Below are positions 1 to 10,739 of a stretch of DNA of 64,000 bases, piece after piece. Source of the DNA: Eumeta japonica. Taxonomy: Eukaryota; Arthropoda; Insecta; Lepidoptera; Psychidae. Position numbers and translations under genes: made by a program. Each line of letters begins with the position of its first letter. Within the stretch, counting starts at the first letter, position 1. Location of the stretch: assembly GCA_005406025.1 (NCBI GenBank), contig BGZK01001331.1:105821-169820 (forward strand), read 5' to 3'. The notes beneath the pieces were generated by a model. That model had not been told where the DNA came from and did not search any database. It was given only the letters and a program-made list of their open reading frames with translations.

Positions 1-711
1 GTCCTTTATTACCTAGTAAAAAACCAATCACTAACACCGACTCGACACATTTATTATTCTCTAATTTATTAGGATTTCAAAGCGCACGCGATCGGCTTAT
101 TGATGCCTTACAATTTATGAAATGAGTGTACAATCGGAAACAAATTTGTTGATTTATATCAATGCAGCAAAAAGTAAATTTCTAGAAACTTATAATGTTT
201 TCGTGATTATTCAAATTATATGTAGTTTTTAAAGTTTTTTGGCCAAATGCAAAAATTAAAAGGCGCAGTTCGCATCCGCGCGGTAGATTTTTTTAAAAGC
301 TTTGTATTAAAATCATAACAACTATATCGAATATATTTACGACTCATACGAGATGACACCTTTATTTATTTTCATTTTCTATTTAATACTTGATCTTCAC
401 TGCTATTCCACTGAAAATTTTATTCAAATATATCAGATTTTATAATTATTCGCGAACTTTTTACAATGTCATTTGAATAAACATCCTACTTTCACGCGTT
501 GTCACGCCACACTAATTTATAACTACCTACAGAGAATGCTCATTCTAAACGTTTGCGAGTATGCATTTACACTAAGCCGATGACGTCACAGACGAAACAA
601 ACCACGACGAACTCCTACGGACATTTTCCACCGGCTGATTAGTCTCGTGATTACTTTCCTTGAGCGAACGAACGTTCTCACGCCAAAAATAGAAGTCTTG
701 TTATTTCGCTT
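1..711. other. AT-rich non-coding DNA
   Basis: No coding or RNA signature was recognised. The only motif noted is a perfect cAMP-response-type octamer tgacgtca at 581-588, inside a slightly GC-richer patch (about 575-640). Confidence 0.6.
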
Positions 712-930
712 TGCCTGTCTGTCTGTATGTCACAAACTCGTAACTCTTTTCATTTTTTATCGATGCTGACGCAATCACACGAACGAGTGTCTCATTTGAA
801 CGGCTACCCAATTATATAACAGAGTTCAAAAAAAGTTTAGAGGTAGCTTTCCATACACAAGCCAGAAGGTCGAAAATCTTTTTTCAGCGCATTCCATTAA
901 GTGGAATTTCGTTGGATAGGTATTTAACAC
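712..930 (+). repeat. Possible fragment of a lepidopteran interspersed repeat
   Basis: The stretch opens with a ctgtctgtctgta tract (about 714-728) and ends with gttggataggtatttaa (911-927). Both pieces recur, in this order, in the common lepidopteran elements whose ends read agggttccgta, copies of which appear at 21.3 and 61.2 kb. The middle part is too diverged for me to align. This attribution rests on memory and is weak. Confidence 0.3.
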
Positions 931-1854
931 TAAATTAAATCATGATTAGTATATATATTTCACAGTTTATTAGTTGCAAAAGTCTTTACTTTGTGAGCCC
1001 CTTCAAATTTTTGAACCGTGTGTTTCAAATCTCTAAAAGTATTGTAGTCACCGTGATATAGAGCTTTCTTTATAAGCAACATCAACAAAAATATTTTATA
1101 AAGTCTTTTAATTTTTTTTCCGATATTTACAATTTTCAGTATAAATCCTACCTTACAATCCAAAAATCCTACAAATTTCAATACAATAAATAATCTGACT
1201 CCCACCTTGTTGAGAGTAATGTACGAATAATTGATTCTCTTATAAGAATGATGACTTAGAAAACTAAAATTTCTATAAGTTATATTAAGACTGATAAACT
1301 ATATCTAATCCAGTGAATAGAAAAGTACAAAGTAATGAAAAAAAAAAAAAAAATACCTTGATAGGTCAAGCCTTTAGTAGAAATAAGTTGATTTCAATGC
1401 ATAGTTTAAGTAGATTTTTATTAGTAGTATCCTTACTTTATCATCTCTTAGAATTGCTGTAGGCTTTACAAAATGGCATTTTATTGGGGGATGATCTTTT
1501 TTATATCTCGTTAGTATATTACGTATTAAATATTACATTAGTGTTGATGTTTAGGAATACTTATCTGTAACGTTTAATAGAGTTATGGTTTTCAAATTTA
1601 AATACGTTTTATTTTTTAGCAGTTTCTAAGTGACTAAGGCTAAAAATTTTAAGTGTGACCTATGTAATAAACGAATATTTTGTGGCTGACTGTATCTCTG
1701 CGAAGTCTTACACGCAACAAATGTTATAGATGCCGGATGTGTTTGTTTGTCAGCATATTATGTCTTTTAAATAAATTCATGTAAAAAAAACATGTCTGTA
1801 AATTGAAAATATTTGCTAAAAACTGATAACGGGTAATATATGGAGTGTAACAGA
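931..1854. other. AT-rich non-coding DNA with a poly-A run
   Basis: A run of 16 A lies at 1338-1353. A minus-strand open frame of 81 codons (960-1205) matches nothing I recognise; its low-complexity, K/I/L-rich first half suggests chance. No other structure was seen. Confidence 0.55.
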
Positions 1855-2072
1855 ATATAAGACTATTTTTTAACACATTTTCTGCCTGTTTGTCTAATTT
1901 GAACGCGCTAATCACCAAAAATCTAAACGAATTTTCGGAGGGTTTATATAAGTGATTTAAGTGTAGTTTGGGGCAACATATAAGCTTTATTTTGTGAAAA
2001 GTTGCTCAAGAATAAATAATTTATTTATAAAACTACGTTTCACGCATACGAAGTCGTGAGCATATCTAGTTT
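1855..2072 (+). repeat. Diverged lepidopteran interspersed repeat
   Basis: Contains gtttgtctaatttgaacgcg followed by ctaatcaccaaaaatctaaa, and ends with a sequence resembling acgcatacgaagtcgtgagc before atctagt. The family in moths has tttgaacgcgctaat near its start and ends with a gcgaag...gctagt motif, so orientation is plus. It is non-coding and heavily mutated. The exact family name and boundaries are uncertain. Confidence 0.5.
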
Positions 2073-2489
2073 TTAATTATTTGATAACATCCGTATCTTT
2101 ACCGAAGATTAGTATGACAACCGATTTCAGCAACTTAACCAAAGTTAAGGTACTTATGTTATTAATTATACCAGTTTAATTTGTATAATTACTTAACTAA
2201 TATGTTTTTCTCAGTTGTGCCTAAAATTTAAAAATCGAATCTGACGTCTCATTGAAGGACAGAAAAGACAAAATCTATTCTAATGATTTTTCTATTATAA
2301 TTTCTCAGTTCTAAAACAAATGTTTTTTTTTATAATGGAATTTAATTTTCAACTCCAATATAATTCGAACGTTTCAAAATAGTGGAAGTACAAAACTTAA
2401 AGCCCTAAATTAAAATTATCGCCCTGTCAGACAAACTAAATGAGTGTAACTTAAGGAAAGTGGAACAAAATCGGCACATTACTAATTAC
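2073..2489. other. AT-rich non-coding DNA upstream of mariner relic
   Basis: No recognisable feature. The 5' end of the mariner copy that follows may lie in here, but no terminal inverted repeat could be paired. Confidence 0.5.
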
Positions 2490-2990
2490 GAAATTATTGA
2501 AAAACTGGCTATTGATCACAAAATAGTTTTATGTGGTTTAAAAAACCTAGGCTAAAAATAATTTCGTTGTTTGGATGCCACATTACCGTACAAAATCCTG
2601 TGTATATACGTAGCAGCCACACATTATGACCTTACAACATTAAAAATCAGAAACCGTATTTCTATTTGCGACTCTCTGTCAAACCGTAAGAAATCTGAGC
2701 CGCTTATGGAATTAATGATCACGGTTAACGAAAAATGCATAACATACTACGAGCATTACAAAAAAAAAGACGTTATAGGAAATATTGAGAAACTTCACAG
2801 AAAGCAAAACAACCCAGCTTAACGTAAAATAAGGGGGTATATTCATGGTGTGCTTGGAAAAGTATTTTATAATGTAAGCTTCTACGACCGGGTCAAAGCA
2901 TTAAATCCGTCCTCCACCTAAACTTTAACAACTGATGGGATTAAATCTAGAGATAGAATATTAGTCGATAAACTCAAGGAGTCGTATATT
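2490..2990 (+). pseudogene. Broken mariner-family transposase fragment
   Basis: Relic of a mariner transposase, the enzyme that cuts and pastes a DNA transposon at TA sites. In one frame the DNA encodes AIDHKIVLCGLKNLG (about 2510-2554), which corresponds to the second DNA-binding helix region, then, after two stop codons, an open stretch (2571-2822) containing NRISICDSL and ITVNEKCITYYEH. These match the mariner blocks DRISICDSL and the first catalytic block, normally TGDEKW-ITYDN. The catalytic aspartate is replaced by asparagine, so the copy cannot be active. Past the stop at 2821, weaker similarity continues to about 2990 (KALNPSS, then DKLKESY). The second and third catalytic aspartate blocks were not found, so the 3' half is missing or too decayed. 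It differs clearly from the 49.9-51.2 kb mariner, so two separate invasions are implied. Confidence 0.72.
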
Positions 2991-3109
2991 CTTTGTAATC
3001 TTCGACTTATATACATATACATATCTTCTACATTAAAACAATTTAAACGCGGAATGTTTTACTTATTTCTCTAAATAATTAAACAATACAGATGCAAACG
3101 TAAACAACT
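2991..3109. other. AT-rich spacer
   Basis: No feature recognised; a short tatacatatacatat tract lies near 3008. Confidence 0.5.
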
Positions 3110-3265
3110 GTGTACGGTCCGCGTTCATCCCGGGCGAAGTCTAATTTTGTTTAGACTTTACGAGCGGGGCCCCCGTAACTACAACCTCACGCGCCGTTTC
3201 CGGGGCGGGCCAACTTTTTATCGGGTCCCCGTTTGTTTAGTCGCATTAAGTCCCTGCAAGATTAC
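3110..3265. other. GC-rich patch, possible regulatory element
   Basis: A sharp GC-rich island (gagcggggcccccgtaac; tttccggggcgggcc) in AT-rich surroundings. It has no open frame of note and no repeat similarity I recognise. Such islands in moths can be conserved non-coding elements or promoters; nothing here decides between these. Confidence 0.35.
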
Positions 3266-3488
3266 AGGATTCGTAAGAAACACAATCTTTTAATTTTCTT
3301 CCTTCTCCGAATCGGCTGTATCGTTTCGTTTTGCAACAGCGAAAAATTACGATTTACGAATTACGAAAACGACAATCGAAAGGAAAGCAACGCTGTGAGG
3401 AGAATTCATTGAAACGAGAAAAAATTTTAAAAAGCCCAACCAATTGCTTGGACACGAATCCAATAAACTTTTTAATAATCAGATGAAA

Positions 3489-3609
3489 ACGGTGGTTTTA
3501 GCTTTAAGCTAAGTTGTTGAGAATAATCAAGATCAATAGAAACATTGGCACTTATTTGACTTGAAGACAAACTAATTTTAACATGCATTTGATAAGCTTC
3601 AACCACCGT
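3489..3609. repeat. Small element with 18-bp imperfect terminal inverted repeats
   Basis: acggtggttttagcttta at 3489-3506 is mirrored by ataagcttcaaccaccgt at 3592-3609, matching at most of 18 positions with the outer 9 perfect. The 85-bp interior shows no inverted symmetry. It could be a short MITE-like element, or a chance match given only 9 perfect base pairs. Confidence 0.35.
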
Positions 3610-3804
3610 CATTTAGTCTTGACACTGATAAAAAGAAGCAATTTTTTTTTCAATTATCCGATTCGTTTTTAACTTTTCCATTGATTCCTTAATTGATGGA
3701 ATTTAATCTTATTTCATTCTTATGGACAAAGTCTTAGGCGAGTAGTGGATTACTATATTAACAGCCTCTTCCACCGTGTCGTTTTAAGCTGGTGTTTGAC
3801 AAAA

Positions 3805-3925
3805 AAAAAAGTCACTTTTTTAAGTTAATTTTGCATTCCACTTTCTTCTTTTAACCGTTGTTTGGCCTAAAATCCGTTAAAAGGAAAACATGGAGCGAAA
3901 ATTTAATTTTAAAAGTGACTTTTTT
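3805..3925. repeat. Long imperfect hairpin (121 bp)
   Basis: The two halves are near mirror images about the centre ggcc at 3864-3867. Outer arms aaaaaagtcactttt (3805-3819) and aaaagtgactttttt (3911-3925) pair perfectly; the inner arms pair with mismatches and small bulges (cttttaacc versus ccgttaaaag around the centre). It is either a foldback MITE or a template for a long RNA hairpin. No coding potential. Confidence 0.6.
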
Positions 3926-3930
3926 AAAGT

Positions 3931-4499
3931 ATTTTTTAATACGATTATCTTTTCTAATGTAACAACAAAATGAGTTTATTTTCCTAAAATTAACTCGAGA
4001 CATGAACATTTGTAATAGATAATTAATTTATTAACATTAATGACTGCTTGATATTTTTTTAAATGAAAAAATTGAAATTACAACGACTTTGTCCTAATAA
4101 TATACACGATTAAAATAAAGGACCATTCGAATGAAATTCTGAACCCACATACAAACCTACAGAAAAATACGAAATAAAATACTCTCCGTAGTTTGATAAG
4201 AATTGGATACCTAATACTTTGCGATTTGTTGGCAATGTCATAAAAGAAAATAAAAGATTACAAAATTTTTCGCAAAATAGTATATTTGGTACACAATAAA
4301 AAAATATCACCTATTTGGATGCTTTTTTTTATTTTTGTACTTATGTAAAATAGCTCACTTGACATTTTTCAAAGATCAAACACGAGGACATACAGTCGAA
4401 ATCATGTTACACAGAGAAATCTAATAAAACATTGTGTTTTTTTTTACGTAAAAATACATGAACAGTCATCATTGTCTTTTTAATTAGACCAGCAAGTCT
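3931..4499. other. AT-rich non-coding DNA
   Basis: Nothing recognised. The minus-strand frame at 4110-4310 has no family signature. Confidence 0.55.
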
Positions 4500-4860
4500 A
4501 AAGTTCAAGCTACTTCGATCGCCCTCGTCAAAGACGACATCAAACAAACAGGGCAAAACAAACAAGGACTATTCGCTTGTTCGGTAGAATTTATATGCGT
4601 GTTGTAGGAACGTATGTCGTTCGTTCCAAAAAACTTCGCTCCCCTAACTGCGCTAACGCTCGAAATAAACTGCACCGGATTCCAGACTGGCCACCTTACG
4701 GGCGTGCCTTGCATTGTGTCCCCGAACGAGCGCTCGGACATCTGCAACAATTCGCAACGCCCAAGGCAATCGCATTTACGCTTCACATGGATTTTTTTAA
4801 ATGCACTCCTTAAATCCCTAGTTTCCTCGTCGCTTTCCAGTTTCTGATTTCAAATACTGA
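4500..4860. other. Mixed-GC block open on both strands, unrecognised
   Basis: Three overlapping open frames (minus 4505-4786; plus 4577-4813 and 4614-4847) lie in DNA richer in GC than its flanks. None of the predicted peptides shows a motif I know. The block may be a decayed mobile element, a conserved non-coding element or an unrecognised exon. Overlapping frames on opposite strands argue that most of this is a composition effect. Confidence 0.35.
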
Positions 4861-4874
4861 TTCCGCGCGCGTCT

Positions 4875-4975
4875 AAGATCCCGGTCCCATTATCGATTCT
4901 GTTCCCTGTCCCGTTTTTTTTATTTCCATACCCCCACAGGTGTCGGTCCTGATTTCTACGAAGCCGAAGTAAAGG
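4875..4975 (+). repeat. Hexamer-phased tract (ggtccc/gattct type)
   Basis: From about 4880 the sequence runs in 6-base steps: ggtccc, attatc, gattct, gttccc, tgtccc, then after a T run ggtgtc, ggtcct, gatttc. It resembles the hexamer tracts at 12.6, 16.9, 18.6, 29.0, 40.6-40.8 and 45.1 kb. Confidence 0.45.
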
Positions 4976-6170
4976 CTAGCATCAAAATAAAATATGGACT
5001 ATATTACTCTGCACAGTGTACTTGGCTATGATTCAAAAAAATTTTACAATCGGTGTAGTAGATTGGTTCAACAATACAAATATGAAGACGGGAGCAAATG
5101 CCAGTAAGTATTGTATGACAGAAAACCATGTCTATTTGAATGCTACGTTGTATCAGAATTTCTAATGATTCTTTTCGAGTTTTGTGACCACAAACATACG
5201 GAAAGCGATTTTTTATATGTCATATTTCCAAAACACTTTTTTTTCGTCTATGGTGTATCAAAGTAAAATTATTAGAAATTACATCAAAACGAACAAGATT
5301 AACTGCAAAGCTAATTAACATACGTTTTAATTAGGTTTTCACATGAAATTATTAGAACGAACCTAGTATAGTTTTTTAGCTTAGCTTAGCTTAGATTTCA
5401 TCACACCTGATAACGCCAAGTGCTTTGTAAATCAACTGCATATCAAAATATTATTGTATTACATGTGCGTTAAGCTTTGAAAGAAGAAATTATGAAGAAG
5501 CTTGAAGTCGAGGGAAGTTTACCAGAACTCTCAAACAGAAGTAAAAGTGTCTAGGTGTTTTACCCAACAGCCTAAAGAATCGGTACAATACCCCTATCTT
5601 TAGATCGAACTTGCGCCATAAGTTGAAACTGTACTGGAAGCAATTGCTGACGAGTTCTTTAAACCTATTTTTTTATTAATTGAATCATCTATGAAATATA
5701 GCATTATTTAAAGTCTATTTTAAATCTTATATTGTAAACATAGTAAACATAATTTTAAATCATAAATTATAAACTACAAATGGACGTTAATTCAAAATTT
5801 ATTTTTTGATTTAAGGAATTTTAGTGCACCACTACCAACGCCGAGAGGAAAAATCTCGTTACATATGATAGGTTCATGTGATCTATTGTGAAACTGCAAC
5901 AGATATTTATAAAGCACGCATTTTTTGATTTGCAAGAAATGCTTAAAAACTGTTTTTTTTTATTTGCGGCTTCGAAATTAAAAAAAGTTTTCATGTAAAC
6001 ACTCGTCTACCATCACATATTAAATTTTTAGTGTAAAACATATTTCTACTACTAAGTATATATCTTGTCACTAAGCAATCGAAACTCGCTCAGTTATTTA
6101 TAAGATGCATCTACTAGACGACAGACTAACAAACCTCTAAACCGAAACCTCTAAAGATTCATAACAATTG
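4976..6170. other. AT-rich non-coding DNA with a short pentamer repeat
   Basis: Four copies of agctt lie at about 5377-5395 (tttagcttagcttagcttag). Otherwise no structure seen. Confidence 0.55.
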
Positions 6171-6174
6171 TGTA

Positions 6175-6224
6175 TGTCAGCTCCGATGTGCGACTTGATA
6201 TCCAGTCGCACATCGGAGCTGACA
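6175..6224. repeat. Near-perfect palindrome with 21-bp arms
   Basis: Arm gtcagctccgatgtgcgact (6176-6195) and its exact reverse complement (6204-6223) flank tgatatcc, itself centred on the palindrome gatatc. The t/a at 6175/6224 also pair. Only one base pair in about 50 bp breaks the symmetry. The arms are GC-richer than the flanks and an AT-rich palindromic stretch and a (TA)n run follow at once. Confidence 0.85.
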
Positions 6225-6276
6225 CTTATATCATCGATATAATATATATAATCCCTCCTTACGAACAATTGTGATG

Positions 6277-6277
<1 letters not shown>

Positions 6278-6313
<36 letters not shown>
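6278..6313. repeat. (TA)n microsatellite
   Basis: About 17 uninterrupted TA dinucleotides, 55 bp beyond the palindrome. Such tracts extrude easily and may have helped the inverted duplication next door. Confidence 0.9.
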
Positions 6314-6317
<4 letters not shown>

Positions 6318-6589
6318 AATAGAAAATAAGGAAAGTGAACGCATCTTTTATGTTACTGATAGCACGCGTATTCATTTATCCTAATTAATATATAAATCGA
6401 TTATATAAATTAATTATTAGGAATATTGATTTCTTTCGCCATTAACGTCACATTGAACAGTATCAATTTCACTTAATGACTCCAATAGAGTTCTTCCATA
6501 TTTTATGATATTTTGTTAGCATTATTCACTTGTTAACTTTGAACAGTAAGTTTCTCACGACAAGCGCATTTCCTCATCCATAATGGGTC

Positions 6590-7230
6590 TATGCTTATTA
6601 CAGTGACGAAAGTTGGGTATGCCAAAAGAAAATCAATACAGAGGACATGCAAGATAAATGTAAAAACAATGATGTAAGAAAGCGGTGCGGCTTGAAAGAA
6701 GACGTAGTGGCTAAAGTAGAAAAAAAGGCCATTCGGCAGCCGAAATGGAAGTACATTTCATTTTATTTTCATATGTAATTCATATGAAATATGTAATTTT
6801 CGGATTTTAAAAATTTACAAATGCTGTAATTTCTAAACCAGTTCACCGATTTGGCTCAAATATGAACTCGACCTTTGTAATCATCCATAGAATATGTATG
6901 TTGAATTTCATGAAGTTTTCTAAAGAATTGTATACGCTATCGTGCTGAAATGTCACGCGTTATTTAGTATATACACATACATATATAAACCTTTGAACCA
7001 TATGCATTTCCTGACGCAGCTCGTCGAGTTAAGTTGGAAAACAGCAAAATTTTTCAAAAGGTGCATCATGAGGAGGACAAGTACAATACTTAGATTTTTA
7101 TGAAATCCAATAAAAAGCTGTATAGCGGTGGTCTGGCCATCTGGAAAAGATGAATGAATGTAGACTGTAGAGAAAAATTTTTAAAGAAAACCTGTGTGAT
7201 GTAAAGGTCGCCTTACAGAATCCTATGCAA
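6590..7230 (+). pseudogene. LINE C-terminal polyprotein relic, split by an insertion
   Basis: The region after the reverse transcriptase of a non-LTR retrotransposon. The first part (6590-6729) reads YSDESWVCQKK, then DVRKRCGLKEDVVAKVEKK; the second (from about 7112) reads KAV-stop-RWSGHLEKMNECRL-stop-REIFKENLCDVKV. In intact lepidopteran copies these two parts are contiguous: the CGLKEDVV block is followed directly by VEKxxLRWxGHLERMxExRL. The 380 bp between them is therefore an insertion. Compared with intact copies, about ten residues after the QKK block also seem lost. In-frame stops and the frame change show the copy is dead. The reverse transcriptase domain is absent upstream, as expected for a 5'-truncated LINE. 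The clade assignment is uncertain. Confidence 0.65.
6730..7111 (+). mobile_element. Non-coding insertion nested in the LINE relic
   Basis: About 380 bp that interrupts the LINE reading frame exactly between VEKK and KAV-RW. It includes accgatttggctcaaatatg and atgttgaatttcatgaag, of the kind seen in 3' regions of lepidopteran retroelements and their non-autonomous derivatives, and a small palindrome tttcatatg/catatgaaa near 6768-6789. Similar short A-rich sequences (aaaaagg, aaaaagc) at both junctions could be a target-site duplication. The family was not identified. Confidence 0.55.
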
Positions 7231-7620
7231 ACTAATTTGATGGCATAATAATAACTAAGTGGGCATATGCACGTACACGATTTGAAAGATGCGAAAGGGA
7301 CGTTGCTCAGGGAAACATTATGCTTCACTTTTTTAGTTGACACTTGATTTTAAAATCCAAAAAATCCTCATAACGCGGGCTATTTACGAAAATCAGTTCA
7401 TAAGGAATAACTTCCGAAAAACTAAGAAATTATTTAAACTGCACACGTGGCATCGATTCCGTTTTATTGTATGAAATCATAAAAAATACTAACGCGTCGG
7501 GGGAAATAAATCCAAACCGTACGAACATTAAAAAAAAATGTGCACACTTGTTTTAGCGTTAAAATACAGCTCTGCCTGTTCGCTCGAAAAACAGAAAAGA
7601 TTAATATGTTAAAGAATCTA
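7231..7620. other. Non-coding DNA after LINE relic
   Basis: Some further LINE sequence may continue to about 7340, but no motif is secure. From 7460 GC content rises toward the CpG-rich patch. Confidence 0.4.
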
Positions 7621-7624
7621 TTGA

Positions 7625-7745
7625 AAGGCGACATCGCCGCAACACGTGCCGCGACAAGCGCGCCGCGCGCCAGATGGCGGCGCCCTCGACACCGCCCACT
7701 GACGTTCCCGTTCGCCGCATCCCGCGGAGAGGAACGCGTATGGGA
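7625..7745. promoter_or_regulatory. CpG-rich patch with E-box and CTCF-like site
   Basis: A compact island rich in CpG. It contains a perfect E-box cacgtg (7643-7648) and cagatggcggcgccctcg (7671-7688), resembling the insect CTCF insulator core (ggcgccctc-type). Open frames here on both strands have no recognised protein motif. A promoter, insulator or conserved element is possible; only the base composition and motifs are directly visible. Confidence 0.35.
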
Positions 7746-7759
7746 GCGTTTATACAATT

Positions 7760-8944
7760 GAAGCTGTAAAATAGATATGAAAATACCACGAATTATGCGT
7801 TCGATGCGTGTTTATGTTTCTTATGTACTACTACGTGAATTTAGCCGTATTGTAAAGCTTATCTTCTATTACCGTAAATTACATTTACATTTCTCAGCTC
7901 ATTCCTACTGTTCGACGCTTACTTAAATTATCCATCTTCATTCAACGTTACACAAGCGTTGGCGAATATGATAATAAGTTCCTGCACTAAGCTCCATATG
8001 CAATAAAACAAAATATGTATTCCGTTTTCGATTTACACAGATTTTTTTCGACACTCTTGAGAAATCGTATCGCGCACTGACAGCAATATTTTTTTTTATG
8101 AAGTTATCGCGTCAGACGTACTTACCGCTTTAAATTCAAACCCTGCAAATTGGAACGTGTATAGGCTCATTTAAATTCTGACGGCGGTGTCGCGCGTCAC
8201 TCGCGCTGTCACACCGCGTTTCCTTTCTCGTCGCTCACTCGCGTCCTCCCTTTTAGTCTCGGTGTATTTTTAATATCTCCTTAATGTCGGGATTGGTTCT
8301 TTTTTTTTTCGGTCGATTCAAATATACACACTTTTTATTTCTGAGTACATGAAGCGAGAAGCGAAATTCAAACACCCCGCTTAATGGCGAACTTCTAAAA
8401 CTTTCTGTATTTTGGTATACACGTACTCATAAATAATTTATCACGGTTGTTCATGAATTCTGCTTTAAGCCGACGACTGGAGGCGTTTTAGGTAACGCTG
8501 TATACGTAGACATTCACGCCGTCTTTTGTGACAATAATGATCATTGTCTCCGTTCCCATTAATATCTCATTACTATTACTGGCGGTCTGTACCGAATGTG
8601 CGAACTATGAAAAGATGGAGAGCACCCGCCCGTTTATAGTAATAGGTAATAGGTCATGTCGATAAATTACTTGGTACGTTTTCATTTGTCTCTGGTAAGT
8701 TTCGGTTTATTATCAAAGTTTTTGCGAGAATCTATTTCGTAATCTTTGATAGCTAATTTCGTTGATGCGTTTTGATTGGAAAATAACAATTTATTTTTAT
8801 TGAAATAAATCAACAAATTTGTGGTGTATCCGGACTCCGTGCGTCGCGACGCTTTAAAAGGAAAAAGTTTGACGGTCGAAATGTCATGTCACCGAGGTTG
8901 ACGCGAACTCCTCAGCATAAATGTTTTCGTATTTAATTACTTAC
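7760..8944. other. Non-coding DNA with a small CpG patch
   Basis: A CpG-rich stretch lies at about 8175-8255 (gacggcggtgtcgcgcgtca). The rest is AT-rich without recognised features. Confidence 0.5.
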
Positions 8945-9753
8945 TAGCTGGGCGACCGAGCTTTGCTCGGATAATTTTTTGGATACACTAAGTGTATAAA
9001 ACACTTAACTGTTAATATACCAAGTTGTAAAACTAATGTCACTTCATTTCGCTGATTAAAAAACAGTCCATTATCACCAGTAAAATATCAAGTGTCGTAA
9101 TATTAAAATTATAAAATATGGTTGTCTGAGGCGATTTTAATGTTTCCAAAATATTTTTTTAATGATTTCTGTGCAATTTGTAATATTCGACATATTTTAC
9201 TACTTACTTAGTGCTACTAATGAGATCGTATTGAGATCTAATTGAGATCGTAGTTTTATCTTTTAACACAAGATGGCACTCTTTTCCCATTGAATAGACC
9301 ACAACTGACGACTGACACATTTTCAAATTAATATTCCAAAAACAAACATGAAAATAAAAAAAAAAACTAATATTGAGGTTATTTTTGATAAAATTAATTA
9401 AAAAAAAAAGCAACCGTGAAGTGGATCAAATTTAACTTGCAAAATAAAAATGCATGTCATAATAATAAAAATTAAAAAAGAAAACATACGTGATAGCCGC
9501 TGCTACACGGCAACTGTAAACCCCGCGGCGAAATATCTGTATATTTAGTAAGTAAGCATTCATATCCCGGTTTTTAATTTTTTTTTTGGAAAATCGCGTT
9601 TTCCCGAGAAAAACACCTATGTTGATAAACTTGAAACACTAAACTTTATCTAAATAAAATTTTTCATGAAAATCGTTAGATCCGTTTCCGAGATAGCTGG
9701 TATATATAAACAAACAAATATACAAGAATTGCTCGTTTAAAGGTATTAGATTC
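8945..9753 (+). mobile_element. Non-autonomous retroelement (LINE/SINE-type)
   Basis: Starts with actagctgggcgaccgagct then ttgctcggat and ends with aaatcgttagatccgtttc-like sequence, then atacaagaattgctcgttta and aaggtattagat. In lepidopteran genomes these two ends delimit a common non-coding retroelement, the last part being a LINE-type 3' tail. The interior is AT-rich with no open frame of note. Orientation plus. Boundaries are good to about 10-20 bp at the ends; the family name is not recalled with certainty. Confidence 0.6.
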
Positions 9754-10739
9754 TATTAGCAAGACAAGATTATAATTATACTAGTTAAACAATATGTTGA
9801 TAAGGATGTGTACGTGTGTATCAATGTATGTAGTATGCACAGTATTATACCGAGGTTGACACAAACTGTATTCGTGTTTTCGTTTTGCATTTTTACCAAA
9901 AACTTTAATACGGTGAATGCAAAATTTTTATCTTTTTTATAAATTAATGGCCTCGTACTATGTTGTTGCACGAGATACAACGATTCATTTTCATATTTCG
10001 AAAAATTTGAATCCAACATGTTGGGTAGTACCCCATCACTGTCTGCGGATTTCTAAAGACACAGAAATAAGTTTCCACCCTGAAGTACCGGTTTCCTCAC
10101 GACGTATTAGTTACGAATTGTGGATATTGAATAAAACATCATACACGCTCGACACTAAGTCACCACTTTTCCCAAATATTTTTCTTTATTCGATACGGAT
10201 TGGTACTTTCAAACATAACCTTGAGAACTACCTTCTTCATCTTATCAAGTGACTGACTAATTGAGCGCGCGCTAAGCGACCTAGGAGTAGCAAGTTTGAG
10301 GCATGATAACCGACATCACAAAACATCTAGCCCAAATAAAAGTTGAAAATATCACATCACTCATTTTAATGTTTAGGTAAAATTCCGCCATTAAACCCGA
10401 ATTTCTTGGACGGTTTACTCGACCTTTGACAGACATGAACTCTTAACGCGCATCGGAACAGTGAGCGGATTAATATGGCTTAATATGAACTTTTTTGAAT
10501 AAGGCCATTTATTATGCAACAGCGCCACGTTACGCCGAACGTACAAATATGAAAGATCTGATAAACGGTCGACTGTCCATACCATCTCTTAAACTTCCCT
10601 GTATTATATGCATAGATGTGTTTTTAAGCTCTTAAAGTTCAAAAATATAATTGTCTATAAGTGTTTTGAGCATTTCTTGCTCAAAAATTTGAAATACAGT
10701 TAACCCTGCAGAAAATATACATACCAGTCAACTATTCGA
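9754..10739. other. Non-coding DNA containing an unrecognised 111-codon frame
   Basis: The plus frame 9917-10252 is one of the longest non-repetitive ones in the window. Its peptide has no signal peptide, domain or motif I know, and no splice or promoter context supports it. Around 10250-10330 a gtgactgactaatt stretch faintly resembles LINE tails. I treat the frame as chance until expression is shown. Confidence 0.4.

Noticed and set aside
5377..5395. Telomere-like repeat
   Set aside because: The unit is agctt, not the insect telomere unit ttagg, and there are only four copies.
7464..7789. Overlapping frames across the CpG patch
   Set aside because: Three frames on both strands over the same CpG-rich DNA; no protein motif.
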